From Candidatus Methanomethylophilaceae archaeon (GTDB taxonomy: Archaea; Thermoplasmatota; Thermoplasmata; Methanomassiliicoccales; Methanomethylophilaceae), in the NCBI GenBank assembly GCA_944321505.1, contig CALULN010000012.1:1-48611 (forward strand): DNA of 48,611 nucleotides, given 5' to 3'. The position numbers and the translations under genes are program-made. This document shows, piece by piece, positions 8,117-17,327 of the stretch (positions are counted from its first letter, which is position 1; the number at the start of each line of letters is the position of its first letter). The notes under the pieces were generated by a model, which saw only the letters and a program-made list of their open reading frames with translations, was not told the origin of the DNA and ran no database searches.

Positions 8117-8542
8117 ATGGTTCTCGTCACGTTGGTAGGGGATTCGCAGGCGCGCATCGGCAACAGGTTCTACTTTGTGGGCCCCTCCACGGAATGCAAG
8201 GAGTGCAAGCTGAGGAACGTCTGCTTCAACCTGGAACCCGGATCCCTCTACGAGGTCACCGGTCTCAGGGACACCCGTCACGAGTGCATGGTCCATGAGT
8301 CCGAGGTCAGGGTCGTCGAGGTGGAGAAGAAGCCCTTCCGTGCCGCCGTCCCCAAGAAACTGGCCATTGACGGCAGCATGATCACCTTCGAGTCCAGGAG
8401 ATGCGACAACATGGGCTGCGAGAACCGCCGCCTCTGCTGCCCCTGGAACGTCAGAGACGGGGACAAGCTGTCCGTCACCGACGTGATGGAGGATCTGGAC
8501 TGCCCCAACGGCGAGTCCCTGACCATGGTCAGGCTGATCTAA
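8117..8542 (+). CDS. UPF0179 family protein
   Basis: Archaeal-specific conserved protein of unknown function, 141 residues. It has two cysteine clusters of zinc or Fe-S type: TECKECKLRNVC near residues 26-37 and RRCDNMGCENRRLCCPW near 95-111. These, with the N-terminal VTLVGDSQARIGNRF, are the family signature. It lies 4 bp behind egsA with a GGGTGATCGG Shine-Dalgarno overlapping the egsA stop. The last bases overlap the convergent ACT-domain gene. Confidence 0.9.
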   Translation: MVLVTLVGDSQARIGNRFYFVGPSTECKECKLRNVCFNLEPGSLYEVTGLRDTRHECMVHESEVRVVEVEKKPFRAAVPKKLAIDGSMITFESRRCDNMGCENRRLCCPWNVRDGDKLSVTDVMEDLDCPNGESLTMVRLI

Positions 8543-9222
8543 TCCTTCACTATCTGCTCGGCGCTCTGTATGCATTTGTTGAGCACCGAGTAGGCGCTTA
8601 TCATGTCGGCCTCTCCGACGATGAATATGGTATCGGTGTGGCAGCTGACGGTCTCCTCGATGTTGATGCCCGCATCGGACAGGTTGGTGATGAGATAGGC
8701 TATAACTCCGCTGGTGTCAACGATCCTCTCCGGGCTCTTCACCGCTATCTCCACCAGGTTCTCCCTGACCTTGATGATGTTGAACTTCCCGACGGTGTCC
8801 ACGACGCGGTTCTTCATCGTCTTGTCGGCGATGATGGTGATCGCCGATGCGGACTGGACCACCTGCATGATGGAGTTCTCGTTCCAGAGGTCCTTGAAGA
8901 GGAAATCCATCTTGTTGAGGACGGTCCAGTCGTTCTTGGCGGTGACGATGCAGGTCTTCGTCCTCATCTCCAGGCAGCTGTTCTTAAGGATCCTGAGGAT
9001 GTTCATCTCGTGGTCCGTGGTGACGCCGAGCTTGCTGGCGTACCTGCGGCATGCGATCATCACCGCCTCCTCGTTGTCGAGGTCCAGGTCCTTCATGATC
9101 ATCCTGGCCAGTGAGGAGTAGTTTATCAGACCCCTCGATACGCAGTCCTTAACGCTGGGGTGCGCGTCGATGTACATGCGGGTCTTCTCAGCGAGACTCT
9201 CTTTCGAAGGGCTTCTTGCCAT
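8539..9222 (-). CDS. ACT-domain regulatory protein
   Basis: Predicted amino-acid or ligand-sensing protein of 227 residues found in methanogens. The N-terminal half (SLAEKTRMYIDAHPSVKDCV, YSSLARMIMKDL) is a helical domain. The C-terminal half carries ACT-like repeats such as IIKVRENLVEIAVKS and GINIEETVSCHTDTIFIVG. The frame is open to 9354, but the ATG at 9222 is preceded by GAGGT and by a TATA element ATATAAATA near 9242-9252; upstream sequence does not look coding. The stop codon is TAG, one of few in the window. No DNA-binding domain was recognised. It may sense an amino acid, given the arg cluster next to it, but that is a guess. Confidence 0.75.
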   Translation of the reverse strand: MARSPSKESLAEKTRMYIDAHPSVKDCVSRGLINYSSLARMIMKDLDLDNEEAVMIACRRYASKLGVTTDHEMNILRILKNSCLEMRTKTCIVTAKNDWTVLNKMDFLFKDLWNENSIMQVVQSASAITIIADKTMKNRVVDTVGKFNIIKVRENLVEIAVKSPERIVDTSGVIAYLITNLSDAGINIEETVSCHTDTIFIVGEADMISAYSVLNKCIQSAEQIVKD

Positions 9223-9307
9223 GACCTCGTGATGCCGTTCTAAGTATTTATATGTCTTATTCTGGACAAAAGAGAGTAAAAGGTTTGGTGAAATGCGACA
9301 GTAATGT

Positions 9308-10480
9308 CTAGCAGCCCAGGAACCCGCGGAGCTCCTCGGTGAGAGCCGCCGCATCCTTCTCCGATATGATCAGCGGAGGTATCAGGCGGACGGTGTTCCC
9401 GTGGCACACGTTCACGAGGATGCCGTCGTCGAGGCATCTCGCACGGAACTCGTCGGCCCGGCTCTTCATCTCGATGCCTATGATGAGTCCCTTGCCGCGC
9501 ACTTCGGTTATCTCCGGGCTGTCTATGGACGCCAGGTCCCTCATCCATGCGCCGCCGACCTTCGCGGAGTTCTCCACCAGATGCTCCTCCTTCATGATGT
9601 CGATGGTTGCCGAGACAGCACGGGTGACCAGGGGGTTCCCGCCGAAGGTGGTCCCGTGGGTGCCAGGCGAGAGGACCTTGGACAGCTCCGCCGTGGTGGC
9701 TATCGCTCCCACCGGGACGCCACCGCCCAGGGCCTTGGCCATGGTGACGATGTCCGGGACGACGCCGGAGTGCTGTATGCCGAACCATCTGCCGGTGCGT
9801 CCGAAGCCGGTCTGCACCTCATCGACGATCATGAGGGCCCCGTTGTCGGAGCAGACGTCCCTGACGGCTCTGAGGAACCCGTCATAGGCTACCTGCACGC
9901 CTCCCTCGCCCTGGATCGGTTCGATGATGACCGCGGCGGTGTCGGGGCAGATGGCCTCCTTCAGGGACTCCTCGTCGTTGTACCTGAAGTAGTCGTAGCT
10001 GTGTGAGATCAGCGGTCCGAAGGTGTTTTGGTACTTCGTCTGCCCGGTGGCTCCCAGGGCTCCGGCGGTGCGCCCGTGGAATGAATTCAGAGCAGACAGG
10101 ATCCTCGTTCTCCCGGTGCTGCGGACGGCAAGTTTGAGGGCCGCCTCGTTGGCCTCGGCACCGCTGTTTACGAACAGCACCTTGTCAAGCCCGTCGGGGG
10201 TGACAGACGCGACCTTCTCCGCCGCCACCGCCTGCTCTTTGATGTGGTACAGGTTCGACACGTGGACCAGCCTGCCCACCTGCTCCTGTACGGCCGCCAC
10301 CCATTTCGGGTGGGAGTATCCCAGCGCGCATACGGCGATGCCCCCCACGAGGTCGAGGTACTCTTTGCCGTCGACGCCTCTGAGCATCATGCCGCTGCCG
10401 CTCTCGAACGCCACGTCCAGGCGCCCGTAGTTCTGGAAGAGGTGCTCCTCTCCCTGTCTCTTGATGTCTTCGAATGTCAT
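9308..10480 (-). CDS. argD: acetylornithine aminotransferase
   Basis: PLP enzyme converting N-acetylglutamate semialdehyde to N-acetylornithine. The class III aminotransferase pattern is complete: NSGAEANEAALKLA, SFHGRTAGAL, IVDEVQTGFGRTG, and the Schiff-base lysine in VTMAKALGGGVPVGA, then THGTTFGGNPL. The 390-residue length is normal. It is the last gene of the leftward argC-argJ-argB-argD operon, 4 bp after argB, with an AAGGTGATGG Shine-Dalgarno. It ends in TAG; the next in-frame stop is about 16 codons further, with no sign of conserved sequence beyond. Confidence 0.95.
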   Translation of the reverse strand: MTFEDIKRQGEEHLFQNYGRLDVAFESGSGMMLRGVDGKEYLDLVGGIAVCALGYSHPKWVAAVQEQVGRLVHVSNLYHIKEQAVAAEKVASVTPDGLDKVLFVNSGAEANEAALKLAVRSTGRTRILSALNSFHGRTAGALGATGQTKYQNTFGPLISHSYDYFRYNDEESLKEAICPDTAAVIIEPIQGEGGVQVAYDGFLRAVRDVCSDNGALMIVDEVQTGFGRTGRWFGIQHSGVVPDIVTMAKALGGGVPVGAIATTAELSKVLSPGTHGTTFGGNPLVTRAVSATIDIMKEEHLVENSAKVGGAWMRDLASIDSPEITEVRGKGLIIGIEMKSRADEFRARCLDDGILVNVCHGNTVRLIPPLIISEKDAAALTEELRGFLGC

Positions 10481-10484
10481 TCCA

Positions 10485-11303
10485 TCACCTTGAGATCACT
10501 GTCCCGTGTTCGATTCCTTCCTGCATGATGTCGGATACGATGGAGTTCTCGTCCCTGCCGTTGACCATCCTGACCTTGGCCACTCCAGCCTCGAGGGCTC
10601 TGCGGCATGCATCGACCTTGGGGATCATGCCACCGGATATCACTCCGTCTCCGATCAGGCGGTCCACCTGCTCCAGTGTCAGCGACGACTGGAGGGTGGA
10701 CGGGTCGTTCACGTCCAGGAGTATCCCGGGGACGTCGGTTATCTGGATCATCTCCCTGCATCTGATGCCGGCCGCTATGCCGGCGGCCATGGAGTCCGCG
10801 TTGACGTTGAGGTGCCTCCCCTCCGAGTCGGCTCCTATTGGGTATATCACAGGGGTGACTCCGCTCTCCAGCAGGTCGCCGATGGTGTCTACGGATGCGG
10901 ATGTGACCTCTCCGACGTTCTTCAGGTCCACCAGGACCTCCTTTCCGTCCACCGTCGCCATGTAGGGTTCCCTGCGGACGAATTCGGCGACCATGTGCCC
11001 CGGTATCCCGATGGCGTCCACTCCGGCGGCTCTGAGCTCCTCCACCACATCGGCGTTGATGGACCTGAGGACCTTCTCGGTGATCTCCAGCGTCGCGTCG
11101 TCGGTGACCCTGACGCCGGCGACCTTCACCGGTTCGATGCCGTTGCGCTCCAGCTCCGCGTTGATCTCCGGGCCGCCTCCGTGGACGATGACGATCCTCG
11201 CACCGTCCTTTATCAGGGAGGCCACCTCCCCGGAGAGCCTGGCCAGGTCCCTGCGGCCCTTTATGGCGTTGCCGCCGAACTTCAGCAGGTAGACGTCGTC
11301 CAT
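10485..11303 (-). CDS. argB: acetylglutamate kinase
   Basis: Phosphorylates N-acetylglutamate, usually the feedback-controlled step of arginine synthesis. It has the amino-acid kinase motifs YLLKFGGNAIKG at the N-terminus, VIVHGGGPEIN, NVNADSMA for acetylglutamate binding, ITDVPGILLD and GGMIPKVDAC. The 272 residues fit the family. It follows argJ by 9 bp with a GAGGCGG Shine-Dalgarno. No N-terminal extension of the arginine-inhibited type is visible, so feedback sensitivity is uncertain. Confidence 0.95.
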   Translation of the reverse strand: MDDVYLLKFGGNAIKGRRDLARLSGEVASLIKDGARIVIVHGGGPEINAELERNGIEPVKVAGVRVTDDATLEITEKVLRSINADVVEELRAAGVDAIGIPGHMVAEFVRREPYMATVDGKEVLVDLKNVGEVTSASVDTIGDLLESGVTPVIYPIGADSEGRHLNVNADSMAAGIAAGIRCREMIQITDVPGILLDVNDPSTLQSSLTLEQVDRLIGDGVISGGMIPKVDACRRALEAGVAKVRMVNGRDENSIVSDIMQEGIEHGTVISR

Positions 11304-11312
11304 AGAGCCGCC

Positions 11313-12545
11313 TCACGTGGAGTACTCCGCGTTGATGCGCACGTAGTCGTATGTGAGGTCGCATCCCCATCCGGTGGCTTCGGCGTCGCCGACCGCCAGG
11401 TCCAGGATGATGGCGACCTCCTTGTTGTCCATGGCCATCCTGACGGCCTCGACGGACCTCTCCTCTTGGAAAACCGGCGCACCGGCATCCAGGATGGGGA
11501 CCTCCATCTCGCCGCCCTTGATCACCAGACGGACCTCTTCGAGGTTGAAATCGACGCCGCTGTTACCGAGGGCCATCATTATGCGCCCGTAGTTGGGGTC
11601 CGATCCGAATATGGCGGACTTCACCAGCGGGGAGTTGATGATCTTCTTGACGGCCATGCGGGCCTCGGTCTTGTCCTTGGCCCCTCTGACGTTCACCTCG
11701 ATGAGCTTGGTGGCGCCTTCGCCGTCGATGGCGATGGTGCGGGCGATGCGGGTCATGACCGTGCGGAGGGCCTCGATGAACAGAGGGTCCTCGTCGGCGC
11801 ATGCGCCCTTAGCCATGCCGTTGGCCAGCAGGATGCAGGTGTCATTGGTGGACTGATCCCCGTCGACGGAGACCATGTTCATGCTGTCGTCCAGGATCTC
11901 CTGCCAGGTGTCGGAGAACGCAGGGGAGAGCTTGGCATCGGTGGTCACCAGCGACAGGGTGGTCCCGTGGAGGACCTTCATGTGGGGCGCTATCATGCCG
12001 CTGCCCTTGGAGATGGCGCCGATGTAGACCATGGTGCCGTCGCTGAGGCGGACGCGGACGGCGCATTCCTTCTTGATGGTGTCCGTGGTCATGATCGCCT
12101 CGGCCAGCAGGTTGTCGTACTTCCTGCCGACTCCGAGCTCGCCGGCCGCCTTGCTGATGCCGAACTTGATCTTGTGCATGTCCATGAAGCGTCCGATCAG
12201 CCCGGTGGACATGACGCCCACCTGCACGGGGTCGATGTTGAGCTCCGCGGCGGCGGTCTCCTTCATGGTGATGGCGTCCTCTATGCCCCTCCTCCCGGTG
12301 AGGGCGTTGGCGTTCCCGCTGTTGATGACCACAGCCGTCAGTGTGGGGGAGTTCTCCCTCATCATCACCTGCACCGGCGCGGCCTTGACCTTGTTGCTCG
12401 TGTATCCGACGAAGGCGCTGGCCGGAACCTCGGAGCGGAGGAGCCCCAGGTCCAGGGAGCGGTACTTCACACCGCTGTGGACGCCAGCCGCCTTGAATCC
12501 CTCGGGGGTGGTTACTCCCCCGTCTATGAACTCTACCATGCTCAT
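11313..12545 (-). CDS. argJ: glutamate N-acetyltransferase / amino-acid N-acetyltransferase
   Basis: Transfers the acetyl group from acetylornithine to glutamate, recycling it; may also make acetylglutamate from acetyl-CoA. It is normally self-cleaved before a nucleophilic Thr. The protein has SNKVKAAPV, VINSGNANALTG, STGLIGRFMDM, KGSGMIAPHM and SVDGDQSTNDT. The usual block around the cleavage site is altered: PHM is followed by KVLH before GTTLSLVTTDA, so the likely nucleophile is T195 with Gly before it and a four-residue insertion relative to the common PNMATM form. The ATG at 12545 overlaps the argC stop (ATGA). The length of 410 residues is normal. Confidence 0.93.
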   Translation of the reverse strand: MSMVEFIDGGVTTPEGFKAAGVHSGVKYRSLDLGLLRSEVPASAFVGYTSNKVKAAPVQVMMRENSPTLTAVVINSGNANALTGRRGIEDAITMKETAAAELNIDPVQVGVMSTGLIGRFMDMHKIKFGISKAAGELGVGRKYDNLLAEAIMTTDTIKKECAVRVRLSDGTMVYIGAISKGSGMIAPHMKVLHGTTLSLVTTDAKLSPAFSDTWQEILDDSMNMVSVDGDQSTNDTCILLANGMAKGACADEDPLFIEALRTVMTRIARTIAIDGEGATKLIEVNVRGAKDKTEARMAVKKIINSPLVKSAIFGSDPNYGRIMMALGNSGVDFNLEEVRLVIKGGEMEVPILDAGAPVFQEERSVEAVRMAMDNKEVAIILDLAVGDAEATGWGCDLTYDYVRINAEYST

Positions 12546-13549
12546 ACCCCCAGCCCGGGCATGTCCAGCCCGGCGGCCTCGTCGAACCCCAGCATGAGGT
12601 TCATGCACTGGACCGCCTGTCCGGATGCCCCTTTGACCAGATTGTCTATGGTCCCGAACGCCACCGCGCGGCGTCCGATGGACCTCACGCCCACCTGGGC
12701 GTGGTTGCTGGCGACCACGTCCCTGATGGACGGCTCGTCGGCGTAGTGCACGAAGCGCTCCCCTTCGTACTGCTTCCTGTAGATGTCCTGCACCTCGTCC
12801 TCCCGCAGGTCGCGGTTGAGGCGGATGTAGCAGGTGGAGAGTATCCCCCTGACGATGGGCACCAGGGTGGGGATGAAGAGCACTTCGGGCTCCTCCCCGG
12901 AGAACATCCTCAGGGCCATCTCTATCTCGGGGGTGTGGCGGTGGGTCCCGACGCTGTAGGGGATGACGGTTTCCCCGCAGTGGGCGTGGTGCGTGCGTTC
13001 GGAGGGGACCATTCCGGCTCCGGATGTCCCGCTCTTGGCGTCGATGTCGATGTCGGGCTCCGCTATACCAGCCTTCATAAGGGGCGCGCAGGCTAGGATG
13101 GATGCGGTGGCGTAGCAGCCCGGGTTCGCCACCAGGTCCGCGCCCTTGATCCTGTCGCGGAACAGCTCAGGGAGGCCGTACACCGCTTTGGAGAGATGCT
13201 CCGGGTCGCTGTGCCTGTGGCCGTACCACAGCTCGTACGTGGGGATGTCGCGGAACCTGTAGTCTCCGGACAGGTCTATGCATTTGATCCCCGAATCCAT
13301 GAGCCCGGGGACCTCCTTCATGGCCACTCCGTGGGGGGTGGCGACGAAAGCCAGGTCCACATCGCCGACGCTCTCGGTGAATTCGAGATCGACGTACCCC
13401 TTGAGGTACGGGTGGACGTCGGAGACCTTCCTGCCGGTGTTCTGGCGGGATGTCATGGATGCGATCTCGACTCCGGGGTGGGTGCAGAGGATGCGGGCCA
13501 GCTCTCCGCCGGTGTACCCGGTCCCTCCTATGATTCCTATGCGAGTCAT
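12542..13549 (-). CDS. argC: N-acetyl-gamma-glutamyl-phosphate reductase
   Basis: NADPH-dependent reduction of acetylglutamyl phosphate to the semialdehyde. The N-terminal Rossmann motif is IGIIGGTGYTGGEL, and the catalytic cysteine lies in NPGCYATAS. KSGTSGAGMVPS and the His-containing HRHTPEIE are also present. The frame is open upstream to 13657, but the ATG at 13549 starts exactly at the Rossmann strand and has GGTGAGCC before it; 335 residues is normal. It is the first gene of the arg operon; a TATA-like CTTTTATCC lies near 13585-13593. Confidence 0.95.
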   Translation of the reverse strand: MTRIGIIGGTGYTGGELARILCTHPGVEIASMTSRQNTGRKVSDVHPYLKGYVDLEFTESVGDVDLAFVATPHGVAMKEVPGLMDSGIKCIDLSGDYRFRDIPTYELWYGHRHSDPEHLSKAVYGLPELFRDRIKGADLVANPGCYATASILACAPLMKAGIAEPDIDIDAKSGTSGAGMVPSERTHHAHCGETVIPYSVGTHRHTPEIEMALRMFSGEEPEVLFIPTLVPIVRGILSTCYIRLNRDLREDEVQDIYRKQYEGERFVHYADEPSIRDVVASNHAQVGVRSIGRRAVAFGTIDNLVKGASGQAVQCMNLMLGFDEAAGLDMPGLGV

Positions 13550-13834
13550 CGGCTCACCTGTAGCCGTTGCGCCACTGCGGTTCAGGATAAAAGGATGATG
13601 TCTCATCTCAGACACTCGGTGTATCCAGCGTCGACGTGGCATCGAATCTGATGTCACGGGGACCCTATGTCACCGTGGAGACATACGCGGAGCACCGCCC
13701 TTCGAATGCCCTGCGGAGTCCGAACGGCAGGGTGTGCGGCACAGTGTCTGCCTTCGGACACGGCGCACCGCCGCCTGTCTCGGGGTCCTGGGCAACGTTA
13801 TATACACGTGCGCGGGTACGCGCTCCCGATAACA
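13550..13834. promoter_or_regulatory. divergent arg control region
   Basis: 285 bp without a credible gene between argC (leftward) and argG (rightward). A TATA element GTTATATAC at about 13797-13806 lies near 30 bp from the argG ATG, and CTTTTATCC at about 13585-13593 serves argC. A small inverted repeat (GTGTC...GACAC) sits at about 13743-13760. I found no recognisable ARG-box-like operator. Open frames across this stretch look like non-coding GC-rich sequence. Confidence 0.45.
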
Positions 13835-15052
13835 ATGGCATCCAACGAATCCGGTACCAGAGACAAGGTCGTTTTGGCCTATTCCGGCGGATTGGACACA
13901 TCCGTCGCCATCCAGTGGCTCCAGGACAAGTACAACCTCGACGTCATCGCCGTGGCGATCAACGTCGGCCAGCCCCCCAGCAGCGACGACATCGTCGCCC
14001 GCGCCCTCAGGAACGGGGCCATCAAAGCCGAGTTCGTGGACGCCAAGAAGGAGTTCGTCGAGGACTACATCTGGCCCTCCCTGAAGGCCAACGCCGTCTA
14101 CGAGGACGTGTACCCCCCCAGCACCGCCATCGCCAGGCCCCTCATCGTCAAGCCCCTGGTGGAGATCGCCCAGCGCGAGAGTGCCAAGTACATCGCCCAC
14201 GGATGCCCCGCCAAGGGCAACGACCAGGTCCGTTTCGACGTGGGTATCGTCTCCCTGGACCCCGGCATCGGCATCATCGGCCCCATGAGGGAGTGGGTGA
14301 TGACCCGCGAGGAGGAGATCGAGTACGCCCAGGAGCACAACATCGAGATCATCGTCAAGAAGGACAACCCCTTCTCCGTGGACGAGAACCTCTGGGGCAG
14401 GAGCTGCGAGTGCGGCGTCCTGGAGGACGCATGGGTGGAGCCCCCCGAAGGCGCCTGGGGCTGGACCGTCGCCCCCGCCGACGCACCCGACAAGGCCGAG
14501 TACGTGGACATCGAGTTCGTGAAGGGCGTCCCCGTCGCCGTCAACGGCAAGAAGCTGGGCGGCGTGGAGCTCATCGAGGAGCTGGACAGGATTGCCTGCA
14601 GGCACGGCGTCGGCAGGATCGACCACGTCGAGGACCGCCTGGTGGGCATCAAGAGCAGGGAGACCTACGAGTGCCCCGCCGCCACCGTCCTCATCCAGGC
14701 CCACAGGGCGCTGGAGTTCCTCACCCTGCAGAAGGATGTCCTCGAGTTCAAGAAGACCGCCGAGCAGAGGTACTCCCAGCTTGTGTACAACGGCCTGTGG
14801 TTCGGAGTCCTCAGGGAGTCCCTGGACGCGTTCATGGACACCACCCAGGAGTACGTCACCGGCAACGTCCGCGTGAAGCTTTTCAAGGGATCGTCCATGG
14901 TCGTCGGAAGGAAGTCCCCCTACTCCCTCTACGACGAGGGCCTCGCCACCTACGCCAAGGGCGACGAGTTCGACCACAAGTCCGCTCTGGGCTTCATCTA
15001 CTGCTGGGGACTGCCCAACAGGACTGCGGCCAAGGCCCATAAGAAGCAGTGA
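13835..15052 (+). CDS. argG: argininosuccinate synthase
   Basis: ATP-dependent condensation of citrulline and aspartate. The N-type pyrophosphatase loop is VLAYSGGLDTSVAI near residue 12; GCPAKGNDQVRFD and KSRETYECPAA are also family signatures. The ATG at 13835 gives 405 residues; extended upstream frames have no homology-like sequence. Base composition is strongly biased to C-ending codons, suggesting high expression. argH follows after 4 bp, so the final two arginine steps are one rightward unit, divergent from argCJBD. Confidence 0.97.
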   Translation: MASNESGTRDKVVLAYSGGLDTSVAIQWLQDKYNLDVIAVAINVGQPPSSDDIVARALRNGAIKAEFVDAKKEFVEDYIWPSLKANAVYEDVYPPSTAIARPLIVKPLVEIAQRESAKYIAHGCPAKGNDQVRFDVGIVSLDPGIGIIGPMREWVMTREEEIEYAQEHNIEIIVKKDNPFSVDENLWGRSCECGVLEDAWVEPPEGAWGWTVAPADAPDKAEYVDIEFVKGVPVAVNGKKLGGVELIEELDRIACRHGVGRIDHVEDRLVGIKSRETYECPAATVLIQAHRALEFLTLQKDVLEFKKTAEQRYSQLVYNGLWFGVLRESLDAFMDTTQEYVTGNVRVKLFKGSSMVVGRKSPYSLYDEGLATYAKGDEFDHKSALGFIYCWGLPNRTAAKAHKKQ

Positions 15053-15056
15053 TACC

Positions 15057-16502
15057 ATGGCGCAGCAGGCCCTGTGGTCCGGAAGGTTCGCCGAGGGGAT
15101 GGCGGAGTCCACTTTGGACTTCACATCCTCCCTGGATGTGGATTCGGCGCTGGCGTTCTACGACGTGATGGGTTCTCTGGCCCACGTCAGGATGCTCAGG
15201 AAGCGCGGGATCATACCGGAGGCCGATGCCGACAGCATCATCGGCGGCCTGCGGACCATAGCGGCCGAGATGGAGAGCGGCGATTTCGAGCTGGATTTCT
15301 CAGAGGAGGACATCCACACCAACGTGGAGTTCCGGCTCACCGCCCTCATCGGCCCCGCCGGCGGAAAGCTGCACACCGGCAGGAGCCGCAACGACCAGGT
15401 GGCCACCGACTTCAGGATGTACCTCAGGGACGCTGTCCTCGAGGCCGTCGGAGCCATCGACGGCCTCATCGACACTCTGGTCAAGGTCGCTCAGGATCAC
15501 GGCGCCACGGTCATGCCCGGATTCACCCATATGCAGCACGCGCAGCCGGTGACGGTGGCGCAGCACTACCTGGCCCACGCCTTCAAGCTGGCCAGGGATG
15601 CGGAGAGGTTCATCGACGCCTACGGCAGGATGAACCTCTGCCCCCTGGGGGCCGCCGCCCTCGCCGGGACCACGTACTCCATCGACAGGCGCATGACCGC
15701 CGAGGCGCTGGCCTTCGCTGGCCCCACCGAGAACTCCATGGACTCCGTCAGTGACAGGGACTTCGTCTCCGAGCTGGCCTTCTGCGCCTCGCAGACCGCC
15801 GTGCACCTATCCTCCATGGCCGAGGAGCTGGTGTACTGGTCCTCTCTGGAGTTCGGGTTCATCGAGATGGACGACAGGTACACCACCGGCTCGTCCATCA
15901 TGCCCCAGAAGAAGAACCCCGACATCGCGGAGCTGATCCGCGGGAGGACGGGTTCGGTCATCGGCGCCCTCATGAGCATGCTGGTCATGCAGAAAGGGCT
16001 CCCGCTCACATACAACCGCGACCTCCAGGAGGACAAGCGCCCGCTCATGGACGCCATGGACACCCTGACCAAGTGCCTGACCATCATGTCGCCGGTGATC
16101 TCCACCATGAGGTTCGACACCGGCAGGATGCGCAGGGCGGTGGAGGAGGGGTTCATCAACGCCACCGACCTAGCCGATTATCTGGTGGTCAAGGGCGTGC
16201 CCTTCCGCGAGGCCCATGGTATCGTGGGAGCGGCCGTCAGGCACTGCATCGAGCAGGGCAAGCGCCTGGAGGACATGACGGTGGAGGAGTTCCGGAGGTT
16301 CTCGGACCTCATCGGCGAAGACGTCTACGACTGCATCTCCATCGACCGCTGCGTCGAGCGCAGGGATTCCCTGGGAGGCACCTCGCCCGCATCCACCGAT
16401 GCGCAGATCATGTCGGTCATCCAGGGGTACATGTCCCGCGAGGACTTCGTCCGTCAGGAGACGTCGCTCATCGAGGGGGCGTGGGACGCCCTCCTCGAGT
16501 GA
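15057..16502 (+). CDS. argH: argininosuccinate lyase
   Basis: Splits argininosuccinate into arginine and fumarate. It starts LWSGRFAEGM and contains THMQHAQPVTVAQH, the signature GSSIMPQKKNPD with the catalytic Ser loop, and HTGRSRNDQVATD. The 481-residue length is normal for this fumarase-superfamily enzyme. It is 4 bp behind argG. No carbamoyltransferase (argF) or carbamoyl phosphate synthase lies in the window, so these must be elsewhere. Confidence 0.97.
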   Translation: MAQQALWSGRFAEGMAESTLDFTSSLDVDSALAFYDVMGSLAHVRMLRKRGIIPEADADSIIGGLRTIAAEMESGDFELDFSEEDIHTNVEFRLTALIGPAGGKLHTGRSRNDQVATDFRMYLRDAVLEAVGAIDGLIDTLVKVAQDHGATVMPGFTHMQHAQPVTVAQHYLAHAFKLARDAERFIDAYGRMNLCPLGAAALAGTTYSIDRRMTAEALAFAGPTENSMDSVSDRDFVSELAFCASQTAVHLSSMAEELVYWSSLEFGFIEMDDRYTTGSSIMPQKKNPDIAELIRGRTGSVIGALMSMLVMQKGLPLTYNRDLQEDKRPLMDAMDTLTKCLTIMSPVISTMRFDTGRMRRAVEEGFINATDLADYLVVKGVPFREAHGIVGAAVRHCIEQGKRLEDMTVEEFRRFSDLIGEDVYDCISIDRCVERRDSLGGTSPASTDAQIMSVIQGYMSREDFVRQETSLIEGAWDALLE

Positions 16503-16580
16503 TCGGTATTCGGCGGTATTCGGCCACCTCCCCCGCTGTCGGTTAAATACGCACACAGCGAGTGGAAACCAGGTGATTGG

Positions 16581-16880
16581 ATGGGATCATCTGGATGCAC
16601 ACTGCTGAGCAACGCTTTCGTAGAGATAAGGGACGCCCGCTGCCGCGAGGCCTTCAGGCACAGGACGTTCCTGCTGTCATTGATAGTAGCACTGGCCGCC
16701 GTTCTGGCGGTTCAGTGCATGTACATCTCGTCCGGCGACGTGGACGCCGTCTGCCTGGCGGGGATGGGGCTCTGCTCCGCATCGTGCCTGGTGATGTTGA
16801 AGGAGGACGCCGGTCTGTCCAACGTCTGCCTGGCGGTCACGGCGTTCGGAGCGCTGCTGACGGTCCTGCCGTTTATGTGA
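16581..16880 (+). CDS. small membrane protein, unknown
   Basis: Not recognised. The protein is 99 residues. A charged N-terminal stretch (EIRDARCREAFRHR) is followed by three short hydrophobic segments at about 31-48, 58-73 and 80-98, so it is probably an inner-membrane protein with its N-terminus in the cytoplasm. A GTTAAATACG TATA element at about 16541-16550 and AGGTGATTGG before the ATG support expression. The stop codon touches the stop of the convergent next gene with no gap. Confidence 0.65.
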   Translation: MGSSGCTLLSNAFVEIRDARCREAFRHRTFLLSLIVALAAVLAVQCMYISSGDVDAVCLAGMGLCSASCLVMLKEDAGLSNVCLAVTAFGALLTVLPFM

Positions 16881-17255
16881 TCACTCGGAGACGGAGTTGT
16901 CGTTCTCCGTCACTTCGTACTTGACGTTGGCGGTGGAGAGCATCTCGGCGATCTTCTCCCCGGTGCGTCTGAGCTCCGGGGGCTTCGCCGTGTAGGTGCG
17001 GAGGTAGAATTCCATGCGGTCCAGGGGGAAGATCAGGCGGTACTTGCCCTTGCGGTTGTACCCTTCCGGCTTCCTGTCCTGCTCCAGGTCGGCCATGTTC
17101 AGCTGGATGAACATCTCCCTGTTCTCCTCATCCTCGGGGTTCTGGAAGTGATCGTTCTCTGCGAGGACGATCTTGAGTATGTCGGGGAAGACCGGCGCCA
17201 GATCCTTGTATCTCGTGCCGGGTGCGAAGATGAAATGGTAGCTGATGGCCTTCAT
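16881..17255 (-). CDS. conserved hypothetical protein
   Basis: Not recognised. A 124-residue soluble protein, MKAISYHFIFAPGTRYKD at the start, with a basic central GYNRKGKYRLIFPLDRM and an acidic tail. No cysteine pairs, membrane segment or nucleotide motif. A CTTTATAAGC TATA element at about 17277-17286 lies 26 bp from the ATG, so the message is probably leaderless and divergent from thiDN. A role in thiamine metabolism cannot be claimed from this position alone. Confidence 0.7.
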   Translation of the reverse strand: MKAISYHFIFAPGTRYKDLAPVFPDILKIVLAENDHFQNPEDEENREMFIQLNMADLEQDRKPEGYNRKGKYRLIFPLDRMEFYLRTYTAKPPELRRTGEKIAEMLSTANVKYEVTENDNSVSE

Positions 17256-17327
17256 CGACCCGACATCATGGGGTCCGCTTATAAAGATGATGTTCCTCTT
17301 TTATATGTAAAGGGCTTACGGCGGCTC

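Noticed and set aside
10506-12746. 746-codon open frame opposite argB and argJ
   Set aside because: Antisense shadow produced by high GC; composition dominated by Gly, Asp, Val and His with no domain.
13636-15042. Long open frame of 468 codons on the plus strand overlapping argG
   Set aside because: It is the +1 shadow of argG: Arg/Gly/Pro-rich, no motifs, while the argG frame carries complete family signatures.
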